Numbered from the stretch's first letter, positions 34,934 through 44,266 are shown. The stretch is 64,000 nucleotides of DNA from Pseudotamlana agarivorans (GCF_001642835.1 NZ_LXEI01000003.1:238368-302367), one strand, 5' to 3'. The notes: generated by a model not told the origin, from the sequence alone. Numbers and translations are program-made.

Positions 34934-36151
34934 ATGGAAAAATCTATTGCAATTATATGTGGTGGTGGACCCGCTCCAGGCATTAATACTGTGATTAGTA
35001 CCCTTGCAAAAACCTTTATTAAAGATGGTTATAATGTGTTAGGTGTACATCATGGGTATAAAGGCTTGTTTTCAGATGATCCTCAAGTTGAAATTTTCGA
35101 TTTTAATAAAGCAGATCGCATATTTAGTCGAGGTGGTTCAACTTTAGTAATGAGCCGTTTTAAGCCTAAAGATTCCGATTTTAAAGCCGATTTCTTCCAA
35201 AAAAACAATGTCAAATTATTGGTTACTATTGGTGGCGATGATACGGCCTCAACAGCCAGTCGATTAACAAAATTTCTTGTTAGTAAACAGCTAGATGTTG
35301 CCCATATTCACGTGCCTAAAACCATAGACAACGATTTGCCTTTGCCGGATAGAAACCCAACTTTTGGATTTCATACCGCAAAAGACGAAGGTGTACGTAT
35401 AGGAAACACAGTTTATGAAGATGCTAGAACTAGTCAGAACTGGTTTGTTGTTTCGGCCATGGGGCGATCAGCAGGACATTTAGCTTTTGGTATTGCTTCA
35501 GCTTGTCATTTTCCTATGATGATTATCCCAGAAATGTTCAATAAAACGAGCATTACTTTCGATAAGCTTATCAACATGATTATATCGTCAATCATTAAAA
35601 GCAAAATTAAAGGGATTGAGTACGGTGTGGCTTTAGTAAGTGAAGGTGTTTTTCATTTTATGGATGAAGATGAAATCAAGAACTCAGGTATTAATTTTAC
35701 CTATGACGATCATGGACACCCTGAATTAGGAAACGTTAGTAAATCACATATCTTCAATTATCTTTTACAGGTAAAGTTGAAAGAATTAGGATTAGAAATT
35801 AAGTCGAGACCCGTAGAAATTGGTTACGAATTAAGATGTTGTAATCCTATAGCTTTTGATTTAACTTTGTGTACCTTATTAGGAATTGGGGTTAAAAAAT
35901 TATTTGATGAAGGCGTTACAGGTTGTATTGTAAGTGCTAATTCAAGAGGTGATATAACCCCTTTATATTTAAGTGATTTTGAAGATGAGAACGGTAAAGT
36001 TCCTCCAAGATTGGTTGATATAAATTCAGATATGGCTCAGTTATTCATTAATCACCTTATTTATATTAGAGAGCGTGATTATGAAGAAGCAAAAAAATAT
36101 GTAGTTAATCCAGAAGACTACGATGTTAAGAAAATTTTAAACTGGAATTAA
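34934..36151 (+). CDS. Phosphofructokinase family, PPi-type active-site residues
   Basis: 405 residues. PFK signatures: GGGPAPGIN (10-18), GGDDT (100-104), PKTIDND (128-134), MGRSAGHLA (176-184) and IPE (198-200). ATP-dependent enzymes usually have GGDGS and PGTIDND; Asp in GGDD and Lys in PKTIDND are the known marks of pyrophosphate-dependent PFK, which is reversible. It converts fructose 6-phosphate to the 1,6-bisphosphate, or the reverse. Such an enzyme is not needed for KDG breakdown itself, but in reverse it would feed gluconeogenesis from the triose phosphate made by the aldolase encoded 15 bp downstream. PPi dependence is inferred from residues only. Confidence 0.85.
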   Translation: MEKSIAIICGGGPAPGINTVISTLAKTFIKDGYNVLGVHHGYKGLFSDDPQVEIFDFNKADRIFSRGGSTLVMSRFKPKDSDFKADFFQKNNVKLLVTIGGDDTASTASRLTKFLVSKQLDVAHIHVPKTIDNDLPLPDRNPTFGFHTAKDEGVRIGNTVYEDARTSQNWFVVSAMGRSAGHLAFGIASACHFPMMIIPEMFNKTSITFDKLINMIISSIIKSKIKGIEYGVALVSEGVFHFMDEDEIKNSGINFTYDDHGHPELGNVSKSHIFNYLLQVKLKELGLEIKSRPVEIGYELRCCNPIAFDLTLCTLLGIGVKKLFDEGVTGCIVSANSRGDITPLYLSDFEDENGKVPPRLVDINSDMAQLFINHLIYIRERDYEEAKKYVVNPEDYDVKKILNWN

Positions 36152-36166
36152 ACAAAATAAACAATT

Positions 36167-36835
36167 ATGGCACAATTTTCAAGATTAGAAGTGGCTCAAG
36201 CCATGAAAGATACAGGAATGATTCCTTTATTTTTCCACAGTGATATAGAATTAAGTAAAAAAGTATTAAAGGCTTGCTACGATGGTGGTGCGCGTTTAAT
36301 GGAGTTTACAGCTCGTGGTGATTTCGCTCACGAAGTTTTTGGAGAATTAACGAAGTATGCTATTGCTGAATTACCAGGAATGATTATGGGTGTTGGTTCT
36401 GTAACCGATGGCGCTGCAGCTTCATTATACATGGCTTTAGGTGCAAACTTTATCGTTACACCAGTGTTAAGAGAAGATATTGCAATCGCTTGTAACCGTA
36501 AAAAAGTACTTTGGTCTCCAGGATGTGGTTCATTAACTGAAATCGCTAGAGCGGAAGAATTAGGATGTGAAATCGTAAAATTATTCCCTGGTGATTTATA
36601 CGGACCAAAATTCATAAAAGGTATTAAAGGTCCTCAACCTTGGACTAGCATTATGCCAACTGGTGGTGTTTCTCCAACTGAAGAAAACCTGAAAGGCTGG
36701 TTCGATGCAGGCGCAACTTGTGTTGGAATGGGATCTCAATTAATCTCTAAAGATATTATTGCTAATAAAGATTATGCGAAGTTAGAGCAAGACGTAAAAG
36801 ATGCTTTAGCTATTGTAAAGAAGGTTAGAAAATAA
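36167..36835 (+). CDS. KDPG/KHG aldolase
   Basis: 222 residues, class I aldolase TIM barrel. Active-site residues line up with E. coli Eda: E46 and R50 in MEFTARG, and the Schiff-base K138 in EIVKLFPGD. It splits KDPG into pyruvate and glyceraldehyde 3-phosphate, the end of alginate breakdown. Gene symbols eda or kdgA are used in other organisms. It follows the PFK gene by 15 bp. Confidence 0.92.
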   Translation: MAQFSRLEVAQAMKDTGMIPLFFHSDIELSKKVLKACYDGGARLMEFTARGDFAHEVFGELTKYAIAELPGMIMGVGSVTDGAAASLYMALGANFIVTPVLREDIAIACNRKKVLWSPGCGSLTEIARAEELGCEIVKLFPGDLYGPKFIKGIKGPQPWTSIMPTGGVSPTEENLKGWFDAGATCVGMGSQLISKDIIANKDYAKLEQDVKDALAIVKKVRK

Positions 36836-36880
36836 TCAATATTTTATTGTAGTCTTAATTTAAGGTTACAACAAAGAATA

Positions 36881-36914
36881 AAAGACAGTGAAGTTTGTTT
36901 CACTGTCTTTTTTT
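36881..36914 (+). terminator. Terminator of the kdgK-PFK-aldolase operon
   Basis: AAAGACAGTGAA and TTCACTGTCTTT arms around a short GTTTG loop, followed by a T-run. Confidence 0.85.
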
Positions 36915-36942
36915 GTTTTAACACATTACTAGATGACAAAAA

Positions 36943-36972
36943 AAAGAGCTACCCTTTTAGGTAGCTCTTTTC
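36943..36972 (-). terminator. Terminator of the convergent 1151-aa gene
   Basis: AAAAGAGCTACC and GGTAGCTCTTTT arms around CTTTTA; usable on both strands and lying 22 bp after the minus-strand stop codon. Confidence 0.8.
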
Positions 36973-36993
36973 GATTGAATATACTCATTAATT

Positions 36994-39900
36994 TTACTTT
37001 CTACACAATGGATCGGCTCCAATGGTACCTACTAAACTGTTTAGATAGGCTTCAGAGCTTACTTCATTATAATGGTTTTTAACCTCATCTAAGCGATCAT
37101 TTATATGCATTTCTGCAGCGATATTCGTGTTGTTAGGGTTTGTAATGAAAGCTTCTAAATAAGCTATTTCATTAGCGTAAAACTGAATGTCTTTTTGTTG
37201 TTTTAATTTCAGTCTTTCTTTATACCAGTCGCTATTTAATACATAGTCTCTATCAAATAGTTTTCTTAATTCTGGATCACTCATTGGTTTTCCTTCATAG
37301 TGACCATAAGCCATCATGTGAATTAGAACTTTTAACGGTGGAATGGCAGCCTCAATACTTCCATCTTCAAAATAACGTAAAGCTACTTTTTCTTGGGCTT
37401 CAACGATGTTTTTAATGCCGTCAACATAATCTTCCATACCTTGCAGTTCTGGTTTCAACATTTCTTCGTTAAAAACAGCAGTAGGCTCATCAAACAAACG
37501 GTTTAAACATAAGTGCGAAAATTGTTTAGTAATTCTATACCCTAAACGGCTTGCCAAAATGGTTTCTCCGTTATATTCAAAATCGTCTATTTTTTCTAAA
37601 CATCCTGTTTCAATTAATTTTTTAGGATCACGGTCAGATGGTTCTAATCGTGCCCAAATTTCAGGGATAAGTAAACTAATATCATGGTCTACTTGATTGT
37701 TTCCTCCCACATAACCTGCAGCTGTACTAAACGCATCAGATTCTGTTAAAATATGCGACAGTAAAGCGTTGTTTAAGTCACTTGTAGGCGTTAGCATATT
37801 AAATGGCCCCTTAGTTAAAGCACCTTCTGAACCTGCTCCAGTTGTTGATGGTGATTTACCTGTTAAGCTACAAATAAAGTCCATAAATAACTCTGGAGTT
37901 TCTTGGTAGTGAATCGGGTTATACACAGCTAGCGCGCGTATTCCAGCTTCCTTATCAGCAGGGTTGTTTCGTCTACCAGGTAAAACAGCGTTTACAACAT
38001 TAATAACAGGATTTTCAGATTTTATTTTTCTAACCAAACGTACACCAACTTCAGCTAAATAAGTCGCTTCAGTTTCACTCACGTTTACATTAGGCTCTAA
38101 ATATCTTGGGTTTTTCGTAGGTTCACCATTCACAATTCTCGTGTGGGACGGTAATACGAAATACTCTTCGTCTTTAGGGCTATTTACAATTTCAGTAATG
38201 AAATCTTTTACTGGTTGTGTGTATTTATCAAAATGAATTGTGTCATTATAAATATCGATAGCATCTTGTTTTTTCAATAACTCATAGTTTGTTAAAAAAC
38301 GACCATCGGTAACAATATCTAACTCAGCATTTTTATCATATCCTCTCACCACAGCTTCATCAGGACGTTGGAAAAGGTGTGCTTCACAGTTTGTAACCAC
38401 TTTTAAACTCTTGTTTGTAAACTCAGGGTTTAGGTTATTAATCTGTTCTCTTGGTAAGGTGATTGATGCCGTGATGTCATCTTCAGTTTGAATTTTTTCA
38501 CAAGGCGAAAAGTCAGATCTTAATTTATTAAGCATCCAGTTTCCTTTTTGATTAAAGCCAATACGTACATAACTACCAACTACAGGCGTGTTATTATGAA
38601 GTAAACCAGTACCGTTTTCACCGTTTATAATTTCAACCGACATGTAATCTTTCCAGTTTAATACACCACGTGCTTGTCTGTATAAACGTTTTACAAACAA
38701 TACTAACGATCTAATGTGAACTGGAATTTCTTCCAACATTTGGTTGTACTCATCCGAATTTTCATCCGAAGGGGTTAATAATTTTACAGCCGAACTTAAA
38801 GTTCTTTCCTCACTTAAGAAAGATCTTGATTTTGGTCTGTTCGGGTCTTTTACCTTCCAACGTGTGGTGTAATCAAATTCGATGATTTCATCTGCTTTTT
38901 TGAAATCCTCTTCTATATCCTGAATGTTAAAAGTACTATAGGTAATAGCATTTTGCATGGATTTTGAAATCTCCGATTTTCCACCACCAGAAACCGTACA
39001 AGGTTTGTGGCAAAAAATACCTTCTGCAAAGGTGTCTACAATACGCCATAAATCAACCGACTTATGTTTTTCAAGTCTAAATTTATTTCCAGTAGGGTGT
39101 ACGTAAGTTTTACGAGGCGAAAGAATTAACTTCTCTTCTTTACCTTCGTGTTCCCAAGTAATGCTATTAGTGTTGGTGTTAACATAAGCATGTTCTGGAA
39201 TATAAATAATGTCTGGATATTTTTTATCAACCGCATAATTTCCAGGTTGTACTTCGATACGATCACCTAATAAGGTTTTAACTTCTTCAAAACTGTGTTT
39301 GTTGTGATGGAATGCGGTATAATCTTTACCATCTAAAGTGCTTCCCATAACACGTCTAGCAAAAGCAATTGCTCCACCAGCATGCTCCTCTTCAACTAAA
39401 CCATAAAGGTTAGCCGAGTAGCTTATTTGTGTTTTTATTTCTTTTTTAGAATACCCGTAATAGTTATCTGCGATGATAGTTACTACCACACCGCGATCGT
39501 CTCTACAGGTAATTTTGAAGGCGCCACCATCGTTGTAAAGTTCATCTTCATTTTTCCAGCACATACCGTCATTTTTTTGACGTTCTGTAGCCTCATCAAA
39601 ATGAGGAAGTCCTAAATCTTTCTTTTTAAGTTTTAACAACTGTGGTGCTAAAATAATACAGCCAGTATGACCTGTCCAATGTTCAGGATCTAAAGCAGCA
39701 TCATTTAAAGCTAAGTGCGGATCACCAGCATTCCCGAAAATTGACTCCACGAAATCTAAATTACTCACAAGGCTTCCTGGAGCAAAGAAACGCACTTCTA
39801 ATGATTTTTCTGAAATCACCCCTTTAACCTCTGGACAAACCACTGGTCTTAACATCATAGATACTAGTGTCTTGGCTTGCTCATCTTCAGGCTGACTAGA

Positions 39901-40449
39901 CGTAAAAGGTAAGTTTTTTAACTCGTCAGAAGGGTTAAAAGCAGCATGTAAAAAGTGTGCAAAAACCTCTCTTGGAACTTCTTTTTTATCTAATGGAACC
40001 GGAAGTGGGCCTTCCACAATATGAAATGTTCCTTTTGTTGTTCTTTTATCGTGTAAAGGATTGTTTAAAATACCTTGTTTTATCCTTTTTGAAGTAACCA
40101 TGTTACTTTCAAATGAATCGCCATCCGGTGGTAAACTCACCTCTCTAGCTTGACCTTTTCTAGATAGAATTAGGGTGTTGTTAGGGATGACATATGATTT
40201 ACCAGTTTTTGTATCTTTTAAATAGTCGTTTAAAAAATTCTGAATACGAGAATCTGCAGGTGAATGATGTGTTGCTAAAAGTCTAGACTTGGCTTGTACA
40301 TTCTTTATGATTCCACTTGTTAATTCTTCAAATTTCGGATTGCAAAATTTGACTGCACTATCCGGTTTGTCTTTAAAAGTTGGCAACCATAAGGAAGCTA
40401 ACTGTAAGTTTGTAAATTGGATAATGTCTTTTCTTGATTCTTCTTGCAT
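36994..40449 (-). CDS. 1151-aa protein, possible PPi-dependent PEP carboxykinase
   Basis: 1151 residues, no signal peptide, no membrane helix. Length and general look match the large PPi-type PEP carboxykinases (about 1130-1150 residues, described in Propionibacterium and Entamoeba), which are often left as hypothetical proteins. A P-loop-like CTVSGGGKSEISKS (near 480) and conserved blocks such as TGKSPSTTGAGSEGALTKGPFNM fit a phosphate-binding enzyme. The assignment rests on size and recalled family features, not on an alignment. If right, it interconverts oxaloacetate plus PPi with PEP, phosphate and CO2. The gene is convergent with the alginate operon and has its own terminator. Confidence 0.5.
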   Translation of the reverse strand: MQEESRKDIIQFTNLQLASLWLPTFKDKPDSAVKFCNPKFEELTSGIIKNVQAKSRLLATHHSPADSRIQNFLNDYLKDTKTGKSYVIPNNTLILSRKGQAREVSLPPDGDSFESNMVTSKRIKQGILNNPLHDKRTTKGTFHIVEGPLPVPLDKKEVPREVFAHFLHAAFNPSDELKNLPFTSSQPEDEQAKTLVSMMLRPVVCPEVKGVISEKSLEVRFFAPGSLVSNLDFVESIFGNAGDPHLALNDAALDPEHWTGHTGCIILAPQLLKLKKKDLGLPHFDEATERQKNDGMCWKNEDELYNDGGAFKITCRDDRGVVVTIIADNYYGYSKKEIKTQISYSANLYGLVEEEHAGGAIAFARRVMGSTLDGKDYTAFHHNKHSFEEVKTLLGDRIEVQPGNYAVDKKYPDIIYIPEHAYVNTNTNSITWEHEGKEEKLILSPRKTYVHPTGNKFRLEKHKSVDLWRIVDTFAEGIFCHKPCTVSGGGKSEISKSMQNAITYSTFNIQDIEEDFKKADEIIEFDYTTRWKVKDPNRPKSRSFLSEERTLSSAVKLLTPSDENSDEYNQMLEEIPVHIRSLVLFVKRLYRQARGVLNWKDYMSVEIINGENGTGLLHNNTPVVGSYVRIGFNQKGNWMLNKLRSDFSPCEKIQTEDDITASITLPREQINNLNPEFTNKSLKVVTNCEAHLFQRPDEAVVRGYDKNAELDIVTDGRFLTNYELLKKQDAIDIYNDTIHFDKYTQPVKDFITEIVNSPKDEEYFVLPSHTRIVNGEPTKNPRYLEPNVNVSETEATYLAEVGVRLVRKIKSENPVINVVNAVLPGRRNNPADKEAGIRALAVYNPIHYQETPELFMDFICSLTGKSPSTTGAGSEGALTKGPFNMLTPTSDLNNALLSHILTESDAFSTAAGYVGGNNQVDHDISLLIPEIWARLEPSDRDPKKLIETGCLEKIDDFEYNGETILASRLGYRITKQFSHLCLNRLFDEPTAVFNEEMLKPELQGMEDYVDGIKNIVEAQEKVALRYFEDGSIEAAIPPLKVLIHMMAYGHYEGKPMSDPELRKLFDRDYVLNSDWYKERLKLKQQKDIQFYANEIAYLEAFITNPNNTNIAAEMHINDRLDEVKNHYNEVSSEAYLNSLVGTIGADPLCRK

Positions 40450-40497
40450 GATGTCTAAAAGTTACTTTGTGGTATATTTAATACACTTATTCTAACA

Positions 40498-40505
40498 CAA
40501 ATTTA
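40498..40505 (-). promoter_or_regulatory. Probable -7 box of the 1151-aa gene
   Basis: TAAATTTG on the minus strand, about 50 bp ahead of the ATG at 40449, matching TAnnTTTG. Confidence 0.45.
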
Positions 40506-40644
40506 TGTTGTTATACTTTCATAAAAGCTGTCAAAAGTCAGTCTTCCAAAGAATAATTTTAATTATTTTCTTCGAAAACGATTGCGTTTATGGTTTTAAC
40601 GAAGATAAAACATATTGTAAGTAAAATAGTGCGATTTCTAATTG

Positions 40645-41823
40645 TTATTTAAAAGCATTTAATCCTGTAATATCTAATCCAGTAATTAATAAATGTATGT
40701 CGTGAGTACCTTCATAGGTAATCACACTTTCCAAATTCATGGCGTGTCTCATAATAGAATATTCACCAGTGATGCCCATACCACCTAAAATTTGTCGTGC
40801 CTCTCTAGCGATATTAATAGCCATATCTACATTGTTTCTTTTGGCCATAGATATTTGTGCAGATGTGGCTTTGTCATCATTTTTTAAAACGCCTAAGCGC
40901 CAAGTTAAAAGTTGGGCCTTAGTAATTTCTGTTATCATTTCGGCTAGTTTCTTTTGTTGTAACTGAAACTGTCCTATAGGTTTGCCAAACTGTGTACGCT
41001 CTTTGCTGTATCTTAAGGCGGTGTCGTAGCAATCCATGGCCGCACCAATAGCACCCCAAGCGATGCCGTATCTCGCCGAGTCTAAACAACCTAGCGGAGC
41101 ACCTAAGCCCGATTTATTGGGTAATATGTTTTCTTTCGGAACTTTTACGTTGTCGAATATCAATTCACCTGTGGCCGATGCCCGTAAAGACCATTTATTG
41201 TGCGTTTCTGGCGTTGTAAAACCTGCCATGCCTCGTTCTACAATAAGACCATGAACACGGTCTGTCTCATCTTTTGCCCAGACTATAGCAATTTGGGCAA
41301 AAGGCGCATTGCTAATCCACATTTTGGCTCCGTTTAGCAAATAGTGATCGCCTTGATCTTTGAAATTAGTAATCATGCCACTGGGGTTGCTGCCGTGATC
41401 CGGTTCTGTTAATCCGAAACAGCCCATCCATTCACCATTAGCTAGTTTGGGTAAGTATTTTTTGCGTTGTGCTTCGTTGCCATATTTCCAAATGGGATAC
41501 ATCACCAATGACGATTGTACCGATGCCGTGCTTCTAATACCCGAATCACCACGTTCAATTTCTTGCATGATGAGTCCGTAAGAAATTTGATCCAAACCTG
41601 CACCGCCATATTCTAGAGGAATGTAGGGTCCAAAAGCACCAATTTCTGATAAGCCTTTTATAAGTTGTTTGGGGAATTTTGCTTTTTGAGAATAGCTTTC
41701 AATAATAGGAGACACTTCACGCTTCACCCATTGTCGGGTAGCTTCGCGAATCAGTTTGTGTTCATCTGTAAGTAGGTCGTCTAGTTTGTAATAATCTGGT
41801 GCTTCAAATAAATCTGGACGCAT
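40645..41823 (-). CDS. gcdH: Glutaryl-CoA dehydrogenase
   Basis: 392 residues, acyl-CoA dehydrogenase family: helical N-domain, a beta-domain with FGLTEPDHGSNPSGM, and a C-terminal helical domain with ERTQFGKPIGQFQLQQKKLA, GGMGITGEYSIMRH and the catalytic Glu in TYEGTHDIH. The SVQSSLVMYPI segment is characteristic of the glutaryl-CoA branch. It oxidises and decarboxylates glutaryl-CoA to crotonyl-CoA in lysine and tryptophan breakdown, using FAD. Monocistronic by spacing. Confidence 0.9.
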   Translation of the reverse strand: MRPDLFEAPDYYKLDDLLTDEHKLIREATRQWVKREVSPIIESYSQKAKFPKQLIKGLSEIGAFGPYIPLEYGGAGLDQISYGLIMQEIERGDSGIRSTASVQSSLVMYPIWKYGNEAQRKKYLPKLANGEWMGCFGLTEPDHGSNPSGMITNFKDQGDHYLLNGAKMWISNAPFAQIAIVWAKDETDRVHGLIVERGMAGFTTPETHNKWSLRASATGELIFDNVKVPKENILPNKSGLGAPLGCLDSARYGIAWGAIGAAMDCYDTALRYSKERTQFGKPIGQFQLQQKKLAEMITEITKAQLLTWRLGVLKNDDKATSAQISMAKRNNVDMAINIAREARQILGGMGITGEYSIMRHAMNLESVITYEGTHDIHLLITGLDITGLNAFK

Positions 41824-41932
41824 AAAGATGAATTTAATTTGAGATTCGCTTTAAGATATTGTACAAAAAAAGCCTTGTTTTTGCTTTTTCTGTACATTTT
41901 CCTCTCAAATTTAATCAATCTTATCTATTATT

Positions 41933-42649
41933 TTACATTTTTAAATAGAAATCTTTTGTTAAGTTTATGTAATCTTCTGTGTAGTCATGTCGCTGATTTT
42001 CAATGATAAGCGTTTCGGTTTTTATGTCGCTTTCGCGGAAGGAAAACTCTAAAAGGGAACGCTTAATCTCCGAAGTGGGACTCCCCTGTACATGAAGCCT
42101 TTTATTAAGGAAAAGGTTGACTTCTGAAGCTAATGCGATAAATCGGGCTTCCTCTTTATAAGGAATAACAACCGTAAATACCCCTGTATCAGATAATAAT
42201 GATGAAACACCATGTAATAAGTGATCGAAAGGTAAAGCCTCTTGAAAACGAGCTAAATCACGGGAAACATTATTGGTTTTATAATCCTCACTATAAAATG
42301 GTGGGTTGCAAACAATAAGGTCGTATTGATCTTCAATTTCATCTACAAACTCTTCTAGCGATGCATGGTAACAGAATAAACGGTCGCCCCAATCCGATTG
42401 TTCAAAATTGTCCACACATTGCTCATAAGCTTTGTCGTCAATCTCTAAGGCGTCAATAATTTCGGCGGCAGACCTTTGCGCTAACATTAAAGCTAAAACG
42501 CCTGTTCCAGAGCCAATATCTAAAATGGAAAAGGGACGTTTTTCTAAGGATGTCCATGCGCCCAAAAGCACGGCATCGGTGCCAATTTTCATGGCGCATT
42601 GATCTTGATTTACTTTAAACTGTTTAAATAAAAAAGGCTTTTCCGACAT
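41933..42649 (-). CDS. trmN6: tRNA1(Val) A37 N6-methyltransferase
   Basis: 238 residues, class I SAM methyltransferase. SAM motif ILDIGSGTGVLALMLAQR (about 41-58) and the N6-adenine methylase motif NPPFY (about 115-119). The N-terminal FKQFKVNQDQCAMKIGTDAVLLGAW is typical of the YfiC/TrmN6 family, which modifies adenosine 37 of tRNA-Val. HemK-type glutamine methylases share NPPY, but the N-terminus argues for TrmN6. Confidence 0.85.
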   Translation of the reverse strand: MSEKPFLFKQFKVNQDQCAMKIGTDAVLLGAWTSLEKRPFSILDIGSGTGVLALMLAQRSAAEIIDALEIDDKAYEQCVDNFEQSDWGDRLFCYHASLEEFVDEIEDQYDLIVCNPPFYSEDYKTNNVSRDLARFQEALPFDHLLHGVSSLLSDTGVFTVVIPYKEEARFIALASEVNLFLNKRLHVQGSPTSEIKRSLLEFSFRESDIKTETLIIENQRHDYTEDYINLTKDFYLKM

Positions 42650-42888
42650 GCTTTAAATTTAAATGGCAAAACTAAGGAATAATGATTTTCCATTGCTATG
42701 TAATTTTTAAAATAGCGCTTTTTTAAAATGGTAATCTGTTTTTTTGTATATTGATGTAATACTCAATTTGATTAGTATTAGACCTTTACGTTGTTAAAAT
42801 CTGTGAATTTTGTGTTATTAAACCTGTTAAAATGTATTAAATATTGCTAAACAGTGTTAAATAAAATTTAACAAGACAACGCATAATC

Positions 42889-42896
42889 TATTTTTG
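42889..42896 (+). promoter_or_regulatory. Promoter box for the first DUF2383 gene
   Basis: TATTTTTG fits TAnnTTTG, 65 bp before the start. The rest of the 312-bp gap (42650-42961) is AT-rich and holds no gene that I can see; the -33 element is not clear. Confidence 0.4.
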
Positions 42897-42961
42897 TAAT
42901 ACCAATTTATTCTCTCTCTCCCTTAGCGTAGTTGGTACTAAGAACTTAAAAGAAGATAGCT

Positions 42962-43417
42962 ATGAAAACGAAAGAAAAATTTGTAAATAACTTAAACAGC
43001 CTTTTAATTATGAATGCTGAAGTTGAAAAGATTTACACCGAACTTGTTGATAAGGTTTCCGATGAGGATTTAAAAACCTTTTTTAGTCAACAAGGGATGC
43101 AAAGGCGTGAATTCACTAATGACTTGAAAGCCAAAATTGTTAGTCTTGGTGGATCTTATGAGAATAAAGGCCGTGTGCAGAGCGAATTGTATAAGTTCTG
43201 GATGAATATTAGAAACTTTGTAATGTTTAACAAAAGCGAAGAAAGCTTAATGAACGAAGTTCGTGATATGCAAGGCTTAACTATTAATAAGTATAACGAC
43301 TTATTACGTATGTTAGGTTTGCCACTTTCTATCTGTAAGCTTTTAATCAAACAACGCGATAGAATTCAAGATGCTAAAGATAGCATTGAAAGACACAGGT
43401 TAATCGCTTATGCTTAA
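42962..43417 (+). CDS. Ferritin-like four-helix protein, DUF2383 family (first copy)
   Basis: 151 residues, all helical, no signal peptide. The pattern (LNSLLIMNAEVEKIYTELVDKVSDEDLKTFFSQQGMQRREFTNDLKAKI, then EESLMNEVRDMQGLTINKYNDLL) matches the PA2169/DUF2383 family of ferritin-like bundles. Unlike classical ferritins, I cannot mark a full set of metal ligands. It is related to the protein at 46422-46871. Family members are often stress- or stationary-phase-induced. Confidence 0.75.
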   Translation: MKTKEKFVNNLNSLLIMNAEVEKIYTELVDKVSDEDLKTFFSQQGMQRREFTNDLKAKIVSLGGSYENKGRVQSELYKFWMNIRNFVMFNKSEESLMNEVRDMQGLTINKYNDLLRMLGLPLSICKLLIKQRDRIQDAKDSIERHRLIAYA

Positions 43418-43455
43418 GCGTTAATGTATTAGTATAAAAAGAAGCGTTTTAAAAC

Positions 43456-43535
43456 AAGGTTGTTTTAAAAGTTAGATTTATGTTGTTCTAATTATCAGAA
43501 AGATGTAAGTATAGCTTTTAAAGCAGCTTTTTTTT
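43456..43535. repeat. Intergenic hairpin repeat, short degenerate copy
   Basis: GGTTGTTTTAAAAGTTAGA and CTTTTAAAGCAGCTTTTTTT resemble the ends of the 128-bp elements at 10757 and 46896, with a much shorter interior. Lies between convergent genes and may act as their terminator. Confidence 0.5.
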
Positions 43536-43569
43536 ATGAATACCAGGTTTGTCTATTCTTTAGTTCTAG

Positions 43570-44097
43570 CTATTCTAAATATAAATCAATGAGGCCTTCT
43601 GGGGTTTCAACTATAATGGTTTTATTACTGCGGTCAACCTTCACAATAAATTCATCATTCATAGGAATTAGAATTTCTAAACCATCGCGATCAATTTCAA
43701 AAAGGGCTTGGGCCGTCGAGTCGTTTATCGCTTTGATGGTGCCTACTTTACCAAAGTTTACATCTTCAATGGTAAATCCAATGACTTCGTGGAAATAGAA
43801 TTTATTACCTTCCAACTTAGGGAGTAAATCTAAAGGTAGATATAAGTCCGTTTTCATAATCGCATCAGCATCGGCTTCGGTATCAACTTCTTCGAATTTG
43901 ATTCTAAGGAGTTCCGATTTGTGCAATTGTGAACTTTCAATAAAAAAAGGAATGAGGTTGTTTCTTAAATCTAAAAAAATAGCATCTAAATTTTCGTAAA
44001 CTTCAGGTTCATCGGTGTCTAATTTTGCTAATACCTCACCTTTAAAACTGTACTTTTTTACAATTTTACCTAAATAGAAACAATCTTCTTTTTTCAT
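43570..44097 (-). CDS. rimM: Ribosome maturation factor RimM
   Basis: 175 residues: N-terminal RimM beta-barrel (CFYLGKIVKKYSFKGEVLAKLDTD) and C-terminal PRC-barrel (FYFHEVIGFTIEDVNFGKVGTIKAINDSTAQALFEI, then LIPMNDEFIVKVD). It assists 30S assembly through binding of S19. It lies downstream of rpsP as in many bacteria, but two hairpins separate the pair. Confidence 0.95.
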   Translation of the reverse strand: MKKEDCFYLGKIVKKYSFKGEVLAKLDTDEPEVYENLDAIFLDLRNNLIPFFIESSQLHKSELLRIKFEEVDTEADADAIMKTDLYLPLDLLPKLEGNKFYFHEVIGFTIEDVNFGKVGTIKAINDSTAQALFEIDRDGLEILIPMNDEFIVKVDRSNKTIIVETPEGLIDLYLE

Positions 44098-44113
44098 TGT
44101 AAGTGCTTTTTTT

Positions 44114-44133
44114 ATTTCCGCGAAAGCGGAAAT
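44114..44133. repeat. 20-bp palindrome ATTTCCGC-N4-GCGGAAAT
   Basis: Perfect 8-bp arms with a GAAA loop. The same architecture occurs at 44163-44182 and 51526-51545, suggesting a small dispersed palindromic element. Confidence 0.6.
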
Positions 44134-44162
44134 CTCTTCAAATTAATCCTAGAGTAAAATAG

Positions 44163-44182
44163 ATTCCCGCTTTCGCGGGAAT
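44163..44182. repeat. 20-bp palindrome ATTCCCGC-N4-GCGGGAAT
   Basis: Perfect 8-bp arms, TTTC loop, 30 bp from the preceding palindrome and in the same gap between rpsP and rimM. Confidence 0.6.
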
Positions 44183-44215
44183 GTTTAATAATGACCCTAA
44201 GAGTTATTATTAAAC

Positions 44216-44245
44216 AAAAAACTCCGATATTTCTACCGGAGTTTA
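44216..44245 (-). terminator. Terminator after rpsP
   Basis: On the minus strand AAACTCCG pairs with CGGAGTTT and runs into T-rich DNA, 20 bp after the rpsP stop. It would limit co-transcription with rimM. Confidence 0.7.
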
Positions 44246-44266
44246 AAAGTATAAAAAAAAGTTTTT

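Noticed and set aside
8127..36835. Alginate locus as a recent mobile island
   Set aside because: No transposase, integrase or flanking repeats, and no obvious change of base composition to its sides; transfer cannot be shown from this window alone.
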